In this document: positions 30,043 to 39,135 of the stretch, one piece after another
Numbering within the stretch: position 1 is the stretch's first letter
Layout: the number at the start of each line of letters is the position of its first letter
DNA from: JAPULR01 sp965238215
GTDB lineage: Bacteria > Chloroflexota > Dehalococcoidia > Lucifugimonadales > GCA-2712585
Assembly (NCBI GenBank): GCA_965238215.1
Contig: OZ250180.1
Location: 1,240,001 to 1,304,000 of the forward strand
DNA length: 64,000 nt
Direction of reading: 5' to 3'
The notes under the pieces: model-generated
Told to the model about the DNA's origin: nothing
The model's input: only the letters and a program-made list of their open reading frames with translations
The model's database searches: none
Translations under genes and position numbers: made by a program

Positions 30043-30235
30043 CTACAGGTTGGTGCACGTGGTCGCCCTATTTTCATAGCAATGCCATATTGAGGCCGGA
30101 AGGGTGGTGTGCGAGGCGTTGACCTGTGTTGACGCTATGCCTATACTCCAATCAACTGCCGTGACGCCGGTAGGGAGCCGGCCTAAGCGTCGGAGTGTTC
30201 CGCCGGGATGGATGCGGCTATCAGAGGAGGTTGCC

Positions 30236-30796
30236 ATGACGAGAGTGCACACGTTAAAGATAGAGCCAATGACGGAGGAGGCGTTCAGCCCCTTTGGGTT
30301 CCTGTTGGACGCCCGGGAGCGGCCTACGGACCACCGCATCATTGCACCGGTGGACTTTGAGGCTGACGGGAGGGGAACTCTGGGGGTTGTCTGGCAGCCC
30401 TACGAAGGGGTGCAATTCAGCCTACTGGAGCGTCATTTCGCGGTTACCCAGAGTTTCATACAGATGTCCGGTTCGCCAGCGGTGGTGGCGGTGGCGGAGC
30501 CGACGGACTTGGACGACCCCATGGCTTCGCCCAACCCGGAGGACGTCCACGCTTTTCTCATAGACGCCAACAAAGGGTACGCCTTGAAGAGGGGGACGTG
30601 GCATTCCCTGAACCGGTACATCCTGACGCCGCCAGGGGCAGTGTTCGCCATACTCAACTCGAACCCCAACCCCACGCAGATTGTGGACTACGAGAAGAAT
30701 TACAGCCTTACCTACACGGACCTGGGTTCGGACAAAAGACCCAAGAGGGTGGACCTGGGCGACAAGTACGGCCTGGTGTTTGAGATTGATCTCTAA
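30236..30796 (+). CDS. allA: Ureidoglycolate lyase-like protein (AllA fold)
   Basis: 186 aa, cupin-like AllA family. Ureidoglycolate lyase converts ureidoglycolate to glyoxylate plus urea. Supporting segments are PMTEEAFSPFG at the start, QSFIQM, and RGTWHSLNRY, which matches the AllA WH motif. The start is the ATG at 30236 with GAGGAGG 5 bases upstream; the longer ORF upstream is not supported. It is followed 33 bp later by an SDR, then two PuuE-like genes, so a ureide pathway is plausible. The exact substrate is not proven. Confidence 0.8.
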   Translation: MTRVHTLKIEPMTEEAFSPFGFLLDARERPTDHRIIAPVDFEADGRGTLGVVWQPYEGVQFSLLERHFAVTQSFIQMSGSPAVVAVAEPTDLDDPMASPNPEDVHAFLIDANKGYALKRGTWHSLNRYILTPPGAVFAILNSNPNPTQIVDYEKNYSLTYTDLGSDKRPKRVDLGDKYGLVFEIDL

Positions 30797-30829
30797 TGCG
30801 GCGTGGTTGAGTTCTTCAGAAGGTAACGT

Positions 30830-31585
30830 ATGCGAGTAGAGGGGAAGGTGGCTTTCGTAAGCGGCGGAGCTCGCGGGCTGGGCGCAGCCGACGTGCGCTT
30901 GCTGTCCCAGGAAGGAGCGTCGGTGGCCTTTGGGGACGTGCTGGAAGATGAAGGGCGAAGGCTGGAGTCGGAGCTGCGGGAACAGGGCCGGCGAGTAATG
31001 TTCGTACCACTGGACGTAACGGACGAGGCCCAGTGGCTTCGGACTGTGGCCGCCACCGTTGCAGAGTTTGGCGGCCTGGACGTAATGGTAAACAACGCCG
31101 CCGTCGGAGGAGCGGGCCCTATAGAGGAGACGACTGTAGAGGGTTGGAATCGGGTGATGGCGGTTAACGTCACGGGTGTGTTCCTTGGCACGAAGACCGC
31201 CATACCGGAGATGCGGCGTCGAGGCGGCGGTTCCATAATCAACATTTCGTCGCAGATGGGGATGGTCGGGTCCGAGATGAGCAACGTAGCCTACCAGACT
31301 TCCAAGGGAGCGGTGCGGATGTTCACCAAGGCGGCGGCGGTCCACCACGCCAAGGACGGTATACGGGTGAATTCCGTGCATCCTGGGCCGATACTGACGC
31401 GGCAGATGGAGCTTGCGCTGGCAGAGAACCGGCGACAGGAAGGCTATTACGTGGACCGGGTGCCGCTGGGGAGGCTGGGGCGTCCGCTGGACGTGGCCTA
31501 CTGTGTGCTCTACCTAGCGTCGGACGAATCGGCCTTCGTAACGGGAAGCGAGCAGGTGGTAGACGGGGGATGGACGGCCCAGTAG
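30830..31585 (+). CDS. SDR-family oxidoreductase
   Basis: 251 aa. The cofactor motif is SGGARGLG, with NNAAVG, Ser in INISSQMG, and YQTSK as catalytic Tyr/Lys. It ends FVTGSEQVVDGGWTAQ. It is a paralogue of the SDR at 27024-27773. It sits between the allA-like gene and the first PuuE-like gene with short gaps, so it is probably co-transcribed. The substrate is unknown. Confidence 0.92.
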   Translation: MRVEGKVAFVSGGARGLGAADVRLLSQEGASVAFGDVLEDEGRRLESELREQGRRVMFVPLDVTDEAQWLRTVAATVAEFGGLDVMVNNAAVGGAGPIEETTVEGWNRVMAVNVTGVFLGTKTAIPEMRRRGGGSIINISSQMGMVGSEMSNVAYQTSKGAVRMFTKAAAVHHAKDGIRVNSVHPGPILTRQMELALAENRRQEGYYVDRVPLGRLGRPLDVAYCVLYLASDESAFVTGSEQVVDGGWTAQ

Positions 31586-31623
31586 GGCTCGGATGAAATT
31601 TGCAAATTCGAGGAGGCGCACCG

Positions 31624-32532
31624 GTGTCGTTGCCGCCCAATAGAGTGGACTACAGCCCGATTATTGACCGGCCCATGCTGAAGTGGCCAGGCAACGCGAG
31701 GATCGCCGTCTGGGTCGCTCCGAACATCGAGCATTACGAGTATCTGCCGGACTACGACGGGCTTCGAAACCCGTGGCCACGGGTCCCTTATCCCGACGTT
31801 CAGCAGTATTCCCACCGGGACTACGGCAACCGGGTGGGGTTCTGGAGGATGCTGGAGGTCCTCGACAAGCACGGCATCAAGTGTGGCGTGTCGCTGAACA
31901 TGGCGGTGTTGGAGCACTACCCGGAGATTGCCGAGGCCATGGTGGAGCGAGACTGGGACTTCATGAGTCACGGCATCTACAACACCCGCTACATCGAGAC
32001 CTACACGGAGGAGCAGGAGCGGGAATTCTACCGGGACAGCATCGCGACCCTGCGTCGCCACACGGGGAAGCAGCTGAAGGGGATGCTGGGTCCGGCCATG
32101 TCGAACACGGCCAGAACGCCGGACCTGATGGCGGAGGCGGGCCTGATATATCATGCGGACTGGATGCACGACGACCAGCCCGTTCCGATTCGGGTGAAAA
32201 CGGGACGGATGATTTCCGTGCCATACTCTATAGAAGTCAACGATTCGGCCCTATTTGGGAACCACTACGAGGGGGAGTATTTCGCCAAGATTGGCAAGGC
32301 CCAGTTCGACCGGCTGTACCGGGAGGGGGAGGAGAGCGGACGGAGCATGTGCATTGCATTGCATCCTCACCAGATAGGGCAACCCCACAGGATTCGCTAC
32401 CTGGACGAGATGTTGGGCTACGTGATGTCCCACGAAGGGGTCTGGCAGGCAACGGCGGACGAGATAGCGGAGTATTACATGGCCAACTACTACGACGGCA
32501 TGATGGCGCACCTGGAAGGCGGACGGCGATGA
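31624..32532 (+). CDS. Polysaccharide deacetylase-fold protein, PuuE (allantoinase)-like
   Basis: 302 aa from GTG at 31624, which has GAGGAGG 8 bases upstream. The NodB-homology barrel resembles the cofactor-independent allantoinase PuuE: ARIAVWVAPNIEHYEY, YGNRVGFWRMLEVLDKHGI, MSHGIYNTRY, and DWMHDDQPVPI. The classic deacetylase DD motif is not evident. It is adjacent to a second, related gene and an AllA-like lyase, supporting hydrolysis of a ureide or cyclic amide (inference). Confidence 0.82.
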   Translation: MSLPPNRVDYSPIIDRPMLKWPGNARIAVWVAPNIEHYEYLPDYDGLRNPWPRVPYPDVQQYSHRDYGNRVGFWRMLEVLDKHGIKCGVSLNMAVLEHYPEIAEAMVERDWDFMSHGIYNTRYIETYTEEQEREFYRDSIATLRRHTGKQLKGMLGPAMSNTARTPDLMAEAGLIYHADWMHDDQPVPIRVKTGRMISVPYSIEVNDSALFGNHYEGEYFAKIGKAQFDRLYREGEESGRSMCIALHPHQIGQPHRIRYLDEMLGYVMSHEGVWQATADEIAEYYMANYYDGMMAHLEGGRR

Positions 32533-32560
32533 TGGCGGGGCGCGGGAGGCGGGGTTAGAA

Positions 32561-33469
32561 ATGCCAGCACAGCGCAGGTTCGGGATGGACCATCCCCACT
32601 ACCCCTGGCGTCCGTTGCCCAAGCGTCCCCCGCTGAGGTGGCCCCAGAGCGCTCGGGCGGCGTTGTGCGTCGTGGTCAACCTGGAGCACATGGAATGGAT
32701 GCCATCGGAAGGGAGCTACTGGCGCAGGGAATTGTCCGGGGGCTTCGGCAACCGAGCTTTTCCGGACTACACTCGGAAGTCGCATCGAGAGTACGGACAC
32801 AGGGTGGGGATCTTTCGGGTGCTGGACGCGCTGGAAGGTGCGGGGATTCGGCCAACCATCGCCATGGACTTGATGACGGCGCAGAACTATCCGTTTCTGG
32901 TGGAACACTGCCTGGAGCGGGGCGCGGAGATCGTGGCCCACGGGGTTTCCGTGACGCAGATGATTACGGAGAAGATGGGGGAATCGGAGGAGCGGGAGTA
33001 TATCGCCAAGTGCCTGGAGGGGATGCGGGAGGCGACGGGAACGACGCCTCGGGGGTGGTTGGGGCCGGAGTTCGGCGAGTCGGCGAGGACGCCGCAGCTG
33101 CTGGCGGAGGCGGGGGTGGAGTACGTGTGCGACTGGACGAACGACGAGCAGCCCTACGCGATGACGACGCCCACGGGGTCCCTGGTTTCGTTGCCCATAT
33201 GCCTTGACCTGGACGACGTGAACGCCTTGTGGGAGCGTCGGATGGACGTGGAGCGGTACGCCGGACTGGTGAAGGAGAGCTTCGACAGGCTGTTGGAGGA
33301 CGGAAAGACGACGGGGCGGCTGCTGGCGCTGAACCTGCATCCTTGGCTGGTGGGGCAACCATTCCGAATCGGGTACTTGGAGGATGCCCTGGGGCACTTA
33401 ACGGCGCAGGAGGGGGTATGGGCGGCCACGGGGTCGGAGATTGTGGACTGGTATCGGAAGACCGCGTAA
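32561..33469 (+). CDS. Polysaccharide deacetylase-fold protein, PuuE-like paralogue
   Basis: 302 aa, same fold and length as the preceding gene but clearly diverged. Key segments are AALCVVVNLEHMEW, YGHRVGIFRVLDALEGAGI, VAHGVSVTQMI, CDWTNDEQPYAM and LNLHPWLVGQP. Spacing of 28 bp from the upstream paralogue indicates an operon. A strong bidirectional hairpin follows at about 33494-33530. It may form hetero-oligomers with its neighbour or act on a second intermediate. Confidence 0.82.
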   Translation: MPAQRRFGMDHPHYPWRPLPKRPPLRWPQSARAALCVVVNLEHMEWMPSEGSYWRRELSGGFGNRAFPDYTRKSHREYGHRVGIFRVLDALEGAGIRPTIAMDLMTAQNYPFLVEHCLERGAEIVAHGVSVTQMITEKMGESEEREYIAKCLEGMREATGTTPRGWLGPEFGESARTPQLLAEAGVEYVCDWTNDEQPYAMTTPTGSLVSLPICLDLDDVNALWERRMDVERYAGLVKESFDRLLEDGKTTGRLLALNLHPWLVGQPFRIGYLEDALGHLTAQEGVWAATGSEIVDWYRKTA

Positions 33470-33493
33470 TAGCCTTGGACATAGGCCAAACGA

Positions 33494-33530
33494 AAAGAGG
33501 GCGGCTCCGCCGAGGAGCCGCCCCCCTTTT
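33494..33530. terminator. Bidirectional terminator hairpin, GGCGGCTCC family
   Basis: The stem GGGCGGCTCC pairs with GGAGCCGCCC around GCCGA, with A-rich left and T-rich right flanks. It lies between convergent genes and can serve both strands. Nearly the same hairpin occurs at 47466-47500 and 55466-55500. Confidence 0.85.
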
Positions 33531-33560
33531 TCTGGTTAGTGCAACAGAGTGTTTCTGAAT

Positions 33561-36500
33561 CTACGCAGCTACCCAGCGGGTTTCGGTGGTGTTGCAGTGG
33601 GAGGTGCGTTCCTGTTCCTTCTCGATGATTAGCAGTACCTGATTCTCTCTCCGCTGACCCGTGTCCGTCCACTCTCCCCAGCGAAGGGGTTCGGGGTAAT
33701 CTCTCCACTGGAAACTAATCCTAGAAGCAGCAATCCACCGGGTCCGCCTGTTGCCAAGGTTTGACCTCTGGAACTGTTCCTTTCTCCAAGTTGCTATTCG
33801 GCTCTGCTTCCTCTCTCGGGCCGGACCGCAACCCTGAGTCGCGGAGAGGTCCTGCCAAGTGCCCGCGTCGTAATCTTCGATACTGCCCGTGTCTGTCCAC
33901 GTGTCGGGCCAGATTTCCTCGGGGCAGGACACCCACCGGGTTTGCGTGGTGGAGGTGGTCGAGACCCAGCGGTTCTCCTCGAGATTGTCGCACATGCGTC
34001 TCTGTTGTTTCTCCCGTTGGTTGGTCCGGGATTCCTCACATTCACGGTTTGCGCCGGAGCCGCGAGTCCTACCGGTTCTGGAGTATGTGCCGTAGGAACT
34101 GATTCTAATTTCTCCCGTGTCTGTCCACGGGCCGCAGGGTACTGGGCAGGACACCCACCGGGTTTGCGTGACGGAGGTGATGGGGACCCACTGGTTCTCC
34201 TCGAGATTGTCGCACATGCGTCTCTGCTGTTTCTCCCGTTGGTTGGTCCGGGATTCCTCACATCTTCTATTCGCGCCTGAGCCGCGAGTCCTACCGGTTC
34301 TGGCATATGTGCCGTAGGAACTGACCCTCTCGTCTCCCATGTCAGTCCACGGGCCGCAGGGGTCAGGGTCAAGTACCCACTGGGTCTCTGTGGTGGAACT
34401 GGTAGGGACCCATTGGGTCTCAGTTCCACAATTTCTGGTACGAGTTTGATTTTTCTCCCTGTAGACAGTGCGGGTTTGCTTTTGCTCACGATCATCGCCA
34501 CTGCCTCTATATTGGCTGGTGTTTGCCCAAGTACCACGGCTAGACACTCTGGTTTGGCCAGCATCCGCCCAATCGGTATCAGGCAGAGTACAAGCAGTCC
34601 ATCGGGTTTCTGTTCTCGACTGCGCAAGCCATCGAGTCTCAGTTAACGAATCTCCTACCCATCGGGTTTCATTCCGGTTGCCAGATTGAGAAGTGCGTTC
34701 TTGCAGCTTCTCCCAAGTGGTGGTGCGAGATTCTTCCACTTCCCAAGTTATGATGCGAGTTTGTTCTTCTTCCACCTCAAGCGTGACGGGGTTTTCCCTG
34801 ACACTACCCGTTCTGCTCCAATCTCCAGAAACTCTATTGCGAGTCGTGCCAGTCGTGCCATATGGGCCGGTTGCCTGATTGCGAGTCTGGGATGGAACTG
34901 CGTCTTGCCAAGGAAGCCACGGGTCAATGATGGGGGGAGGGGTGGGGACGGTGACGGGTTTGGTGGTTGAGTAGTTGGAGTTCTTCTCCGAGTTCTCAAA
35001 CCGGATCTTCGCTGTCCATTCCCCTTCGCTCCACCTGTCGTCACTGCTGGAAAGCACCGTCACCCAGCTGTTCAGGGTTGTCCCTATGGCCTTGATGACG
35101 GTGACGCTATCCGACCCGCTGCCACTCTCCAGCCGCGTACGAATTTCTATGATGGCATCGTAGACGGGGGGCAGGGAGGTCACTTTCACCTGGATCTGGT
35201 TGTTCATGCGCCGCACTTCCCACTGACTGTCTATCGGTGTGCGCGGCCGGGGTAGGGTTCTTCCCGCCAGCTTGGTTCGTGATTCCCTACGGCTCGCGGC
35301 TATCCATCTCTCCTCCGTGTTGCCGCACGCGCTGGTGCGCCGCTGCTGTTTCTCGTAGGCTACGGTCCGCTGCTGCGATTGGAAGGAGACGTTATAGAAG
35401 CCGGATGGCCCTCCTCTGTTTATCCAGTCTCCCGGCTCTTCGTTGCGGTGGGATGCTGAAGTATCTTGCCACGCTCCCCAGACTTCGTTGTCCGGATCGT
35501 CGATCCACTGGAACTCGATGACGCCATTGCTTAGTCGCCGGGTCTGCCGCTTCTGCAGGGCGTTGTTGTGACACCGGGTTTCGCCGGTGTCGAACCAATC
35601 GGAGGTCTCGTTGGCGGGACAGGCGTGGATGGTGACACTGGCCGAGTGGGTGAGGTCGCCGGGATCCTTGACGGTGAGGGTGAAGACGTAGTCTCCAATG
35701 GCGTCTGGGGTGAAGGTGCGCTTGTTTGGCACTTCTACGCCGTTCTCCATGGGGGTGGTCAGAATAACCCTACTGCTTGGAGACCTGCTAGCTGATCGTG
35801 TGCTGCTGCCTGGGGCTGAGTCTACTCTCCAAGAGTATCTCATGTCTTCAACGTGGCCGGCGTCGGGGTCCTCCGCTGCGCCGGTGAGGGTCACCGCAGG
35901 GGTGAGACTTGGCAGCGTGTGTACGGGGACGACCCGATTGATGCCGGGTTTGGCGGTGGGGGGGTTGTTGGGGACGGTCACCGACTTGCCGATTGAGTAG
36001 AGTGAGCTGCTTGTGTTCACAAAGCGGATTTGGGCCACCCATCTGCCGGTCTGCCAGTCGGTCTCGCTGCTCGTGAGAACGTCTACCCATTCGTTGAGGG
36101 TAGTCCCTATGTCTTTCTCAACTGTAGTCAGGTCCAGCTCTTCGCCAATTGACAGAATCGCTTTAACTTCGGATATGGCAGGGATGACTGCAGGCAGCTC
36201 GGTTAACTTGACCTGGATTTTGTTGTTCAGGTACTGCACGTCCCATTGGTCTGCCGTTGGGGTGGGGGGTGTTTGGCCGGGGGTTACTACCGACGCGGTT
36301 GCACTCCACGGCCCAACGAAACTATCCTTCACCGCCCGCACCCGGTAGTAGTAGCGGGTGTTGGGCGCCAGGTTTTCTACCCTATGGGTCAATGCATCTG
36401 TTGAGTAGGATGCGTAGCCTATCTCGCCTCCGTCCTCAGGCACCCCCAGCTGAACTTCATAGCCGGTGGCCATCGAGACCCTGTGCCAGTTGATGTCCAC

Positions 36501-38231
36501 CCTTCCAGAGGCGGCGGTGGCTGTCACGTTGGCGGGGATCACGTTGTCAGATGCGGGCAACACTCTGACTGTAACGTCATCGGAGACCGACAACTGATGT
36601 TGATCGGTGGCGGTGAGGGTGAAGGTGTAGGAGCCGGTCATTGTCGGGATGAAGGTGCGCTGGGCGGGCCGGCCCGAAACGGGGCTAAAGATGACTCTTG
36701 TCGGATTGTTGCCGTGCTGGGTCCACGTGTGGGTAACGCTAGCCCGGTCATCAGGGTCCAAGTCGCTGACGGAACCTTCCAGGGTGACTCTGTTGTGGGA
36801 GCTGATCAGTTTGTCCGGGCCGGCAAGGGCAATGGGATCGCGGTTCTGGACTGTGACGGTTACGGTGTCACTGTGGCTGGCTTCGTGGCTGTCGGTGACG
36901 GTGAGCTGGAAGGATAGCGCGCCTATTTCATCGGGGGCCACGAAGTTTGCAGTAGCCTGGTCGGCATTGTTGATGGTTACGGGAGTTACTGCGGAGATGC
37001 CTAGTTCATCCAAGCCTAGCTGATTCCACTGGTAGGTCAACGTATCCTCATTGGCGTCATTTCCTGAGCCGTTCAGCTCAACGGTCTCCCCAGGAAATGC
37101 GGTCTTGTCGTCGCCGGCGTTGGCAGTAGGGGGGATGTTGACGACATTCACAGTTACGGAGTCGGCGGCCTTGGCACCGTTGCCATCGGTAACGATGAGT
37201 CGGAACTCGAGATTGGCGGCTTCAGCAGGAGCGGTGAAGGTGGCTGTACTCTGTGTCCTATTTGTGATAACTACGTTAGGAGCTCCGACGGCAGGTTCCG
37301 GTACTACCTGATCCCATTGATACGTCAGCGTGGTGTCGCCATCTATGTTGCTCATGCTGCCAGCGGCACGAAGATATACGGTCTCTCTGGGACGAACCTC
37401 ATGGACGGGAGTAAAGTTTACGGTGCCTCCGTCCTGCTCCACCTGAAATGCGCCGGCGACAGCGGTGGGGGCGGGGAGACCAAAGGTGATGCCGAGCTCG
37501 CGTTCGACATCCGATGCCCACATTGCATACCAGAGAGGCCTAAAGCTACCGAAGAGGATCCCAACCATTCGGTAATTACCGAGCTCATCCTTAACGACAA
37601 GGGGGCCACCTGAATCGCCTCCCCTGTCGGGAACGGCATCACGGCTCAAGACAATAACGTCAACAAATTTGCGCTCTACTCCATCCTCCCCTGGTAGTCT
37701 CCCTACGCCTCTGGTATCAGTAAGGGTTGGCGTGGTCTCTCCACTGGCAATGCCCAGCAATATCAAATCGAGACTGCTTGTAGGAGGCACACATCCAGAT
37801 ACTATCGGTCTCGGTTTGTGTTCGGGTTCATGCAGATGGAATGATGCGTCGGCTTCATTCATGTTTCCCGTGAGTTCCAGGGCAGCGATGTCAAAACGGT
37901 TGTCGTAGTCGAAATCCTCGCCCGGCAATCTTGTGATGACCGGCACCCAACTCTTCTTCATCTCTCCATCTCGCTCTTCTGTATACAGCTGACCCACCTT
38001 ATCATCATCTGAAGTGCCGCCCTGGTAGATGACCTCGTCTCCACTCACACGCCACCTGTCCCCACTTTCCGAGCTCACGTTGTGTAGGCAAGTGACCAGG
38101 ACCTTAGTGCCGTTGGCGCGTCTTGCAACGGCTGTGAGTGTTCCGCGTTGGCGTTCTCCAGCGGAAGGCATTATTGCAACACCTCCCACAAGAGGTCTAT
38201 GCTGGCTGTTAAAGTTATCTGCTTCTGTCAT
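33561..38231 (-). CDS. Giant trypsin-like serine peptidase with Ig/PKD/FN3 repeats and Trp/Arg repeat tail
   Basis: 1556 aa. Residues 1-250 are a NAL1-like chymotrypsin fold with an intact triad: His50 (VTCLHNV), Asp114 (RFDIAALEL), Ser207 (GGDSGGPLV). The start HRPLVGGVAI followed by GTLTAVARR is where single-chain relatives continue from their N-terminal domain. Residues about 255-560 are Ig/PKD-like repeats (PPTANAGDDKT), about 560-655 an FN3-like domain (YEVQLGVPEDGG... NTRYYYRVRAV), then more PKD-like modules. About 885-1556 is a Trp/Arg repeat tail (W-x-D-T-G ... REKQQRR ... ETRWV), ending ETRWVAA. No signal peptide is visible despite extracellular-type domains. AAGGAG precedes the ATG. 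The upstream lipoprotein gene ends 56 bp before it. Confidence 0.85.
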   Translation of the reverse strand: MTEADNFNSQHRPLVGGVAIMPSAGERQRGTLTAVARRANGTKVLVTCLHNVSSESGDRWRVSGDEVIYQGGTSDDDKVGQLYTEERDGEMKKSWVPVITRLPGEDFDYDNRFDIAALELTGNMNEADASFHLHEPEHKPRPIVSGCVPPTSSLDLILLGIASGETTPTLTDTRGVGRLPGEDGVERKFVDVIVLSRDAVPDRGGDSGGPLVVKDELGNYRMVGILFGSFRPLWYAMWASDVERELGITFGLPAPTAVAGAFQVEQDGGTVNFTPVHEVRPRETVYLRAAGSMSNIDGDTTLTYQWDQVVPEPAVGAPNVVITNRTQSTATFTAPAEAANLEFRLIVTDGNGAKAADSVTVNVVNIPPTANAGDDKTAFPGETVELNGSGNDANEDTLTYQWNQLGLDELGISAVTPVTINNADQATANFVAPDEIGALSFQLTVTDSHEASHSDTVTVTVQNRDPIALAGPDKLISSHNRVTLEGSVSDLDPDDRASVTHTWTQHGNNPTRVIFSPVSGRPAQRTFIPTMTGSYTFTLTATDQHQLSVSDDVTVRVLPASDNVIPANVTATAASGRVDINWHRVSMATGYEVQLGVPEDGGEIGYASYSTDALTHRVENLAPNTRYYYRVRAVKDSFVGPWSATASVVTPGQTPPTPTADQWDVQYLNNKIQVKLTELPAVIPAISEVKAILSIGEELDLTTVEKDIGTTLNEWVDVLTSSETDWQTGRWVAQIRFVNTSSSLYSIGKSVTVPNNPPTAKPGINRVVPVHTLPSLTPAVTLTGAAEDPDAGHVEDMRYSWRVDSAPGSSTRSASRSPSSRVILTTPMENGVEVPNKRTFTPDAIGDYVFTLTVKDPGDLTHSASVTIHACPANETSDWFDTGETRCHNNALQKRQTRRLSNGVIEFQWIDDPDNEVWGAWQDTSASHRNEEPGDWINRGGPSGFYNVSFQSQQRTVAYEKQQRRTSACGNTEERWIAASRRESRTKLAGRTLPRPRTPIDSQWEVRRMNNQIQVKVTSLPPVYDAIIEIRTRLESGSGSDSVTVIKAIGTTLNSWVTVLSSSDDRWSEGEWTAKIRFENSEKNSNYSTTKPVTVPTPPPIIDPWLPWQDAVPSQTRNQATGPYGTTGTTRNRVSGDWSRTGSVRENPVTLEVEEEQTRIITWEVEESRTTTWEKLQERTSQSGNRNETRWVGDSLTETRWLAQSRTETRWTACTLPDTDWADAGQTRVSSRGTWANTSQYRGSGDDREQKQTRTVYREKNQTRTRNCGTETQWVPTSSTTETQWVLDPDPCGPWTDMGDERVSSYGTYARTGRTRGSGANRRCEESRTNQREKQQRRMCDNLEENQWVPITSVTQTRWVSCPVPCGPWTDTGEIRISSYGTYSRTGRTRGSGANRECEESRTNQREKQQRRMCDNLEENRWVSTTSTTQTRWVSCPEEIWPDTWTDTGSIEDYDAGTWQDLSATQGCGPARERKQSRIATWRKEQFQRSNLGNRRTRWIAASRISFQWRDYPEPLRWGEWTDTGQRRENQVLLIIEKEQERTSHCNTTETRWVAA
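33925..34368. repeat. 222-bp in-frame tandem duplication in the protease tail
   Basis: Units 33925-34146 and 34147-34368 are nearly identical and encode two 74-residue repeats (CGPWTDTG ... RGSGANR ... REKQQRRMCDNLEEN ... TQTRWVSCP). The high DNA identity indicates a recent duplication or ongoing homogenisation. Confidence 0.85.
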
Positions 38232-38287
38232 GAATTTCTCCTTCTTACTAATTTTTGCTTCAGTTGCTTCTTAAAGTTTCCTTGTCG

Positions 38288-38788
38288 CTAGCTTCCATCG
38301 GAGAACGTTTCGAGCGATCCACGACCTTGATTTGTCAGGAAATGAACAGGGAACCCCTCAAGGCAATGGGGTATCCGCTCTTCCGGTGGAAGAGTTCTCT
38401 GGTCAACATAGTCTTCTGCAAACCAGACCTCGATGACTACCACGTGTGAGATTCGAGACCAAAAATACTGGTCCAATAATCCAAACGTCCTGAGAGTCTT
38501 ATCCGGCTCAACTGCCATTACACCGAAATCTACATGACTGACCTCTTTTTGCGCGTGTAACCAGCCATCGTTTCTGCGTATGATCTCGTCTGCACGCTCC
38601 ATCTTCCATTCGACTGATTCATTCAGGTCATTAACGTCGTCGGGACATTTCTCTTTTGGCATGACCCGCATATAGACGGATATCTCCTCTTCAATGGAAG
38701 CAGGCTCCTCGCAGGCGGTTGCTAGCAAGAGGGCCGCTGCTGCGATGAAGAGCGTGAGGGCCTTTGTTTGCCAGTTATGTGTTTTCAT
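38288..38788 (-). CDS. Cassette lipoprotein upstream of giant protease 1
   Basis: 166 aa from the ATG of MKTHNWQ (38788), with AAAGGGGTGAC upstream. The signal peptide LTLFIAAAALLLATAC ends at a lipobox-like Cys. The mature domain has an early Cys (EKCPDD), a helix, a core (HVDFGVMAVEP; VVVIEVWFAEDYVDQRTLPP) and the motif EERIPHCLEGFPVHF. The latter resembles the LPPEDxIPxxLEGVPV segment in the N-terminal domain of NAL1-like serine peptidases. It is followed directly by giant protease 1, so it is probably a detached prodomain or partner anchored to the membrane. Confidence 0.75.
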   Translation of the reverse strand: MKTHNWQTKALTLFIAAAALLLATACEEPASIEEEISVYMRVMPKEKCPDDVNDLNESVEWKMERADEIIRRNDGWLHAQKEVSHVDFGVMAVEPDKTLRTFGLLDQYFWSRISHVVVIEVWFAEDYVDQRTLPPEERIPHCLEGFPVHFLTNQGRGSLETFSDGS

Positions 38789-38846
38789 GTGTGTCACCCC
38801 TTTCTGTTGGCGGGTTTTGTTGAGCTTCTCGTGCTCTTCATGGGGG

Positions 38847-38875
38847 ATGCTAGTATGTATGTTCGTAGTTGTCAA
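38847..38875 (-). promoter_or_regulatory. Sigma70-type promoter of cassette lipoprotein 38288
   Basis: On the minus strand: TTGACA (38870-38875), 17-bp spacer, TAGCAT (38847-38852). It belongs to the promoter family shared by the cassettes; the start codon is about 60 bases downstream. Confidence 0.65.
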
Positions 38876-38976
38876 TATAGTTGTGGCACATTCGAGCCGG
38901 TGGGGTTGGGGGAGGGGGTTGGAGTCAGGGGGATGATCGGGTTGGGGGAGAGGCGGTGCGGGGGTGGGAGGGTTGG

Positions 38977-39135
38977 TTAGGAGAGGGATTGGGTGCCGTC
39001 CGAATTGCGTCTTGCTATGCCGGACAGCGTTCCTATCTCCGTAACTACCACGGCCGAACCTTGTTCGTCGGTACTTCCTGTTGCCAGGATTATCCCGCTT
39101 CTGAGTTTGTTGTGATATGTGTTTGCTTCTCCCAT
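38977..39135 (-). pseudogene. Truncated 5' stub of the trypsin-like protease
   Basis: 52 codons (MGEANTYHNKLRSG ... IGTLSGIARRNSDG ... TAA). The part GTLSGIARRNSDG matches GTLTAVARRANG of giant protease 1, ending before the catalytic His region. The ATG overlaps the stop of the upstream lipoprotein (TAATG), and AAAGGAG sits inside the lipoprotein 3' end, so translation would be coupled. It closely resembles the stub at 40248-40433. It may be a pseudogene or a retained short peptide. Confidence 0.65.

Noticed and set aside
33925..34368. Possible CRISPR or structural RNA repeat
   Set aside because: The repeats are in frame and encode a 74-residue protein unit.
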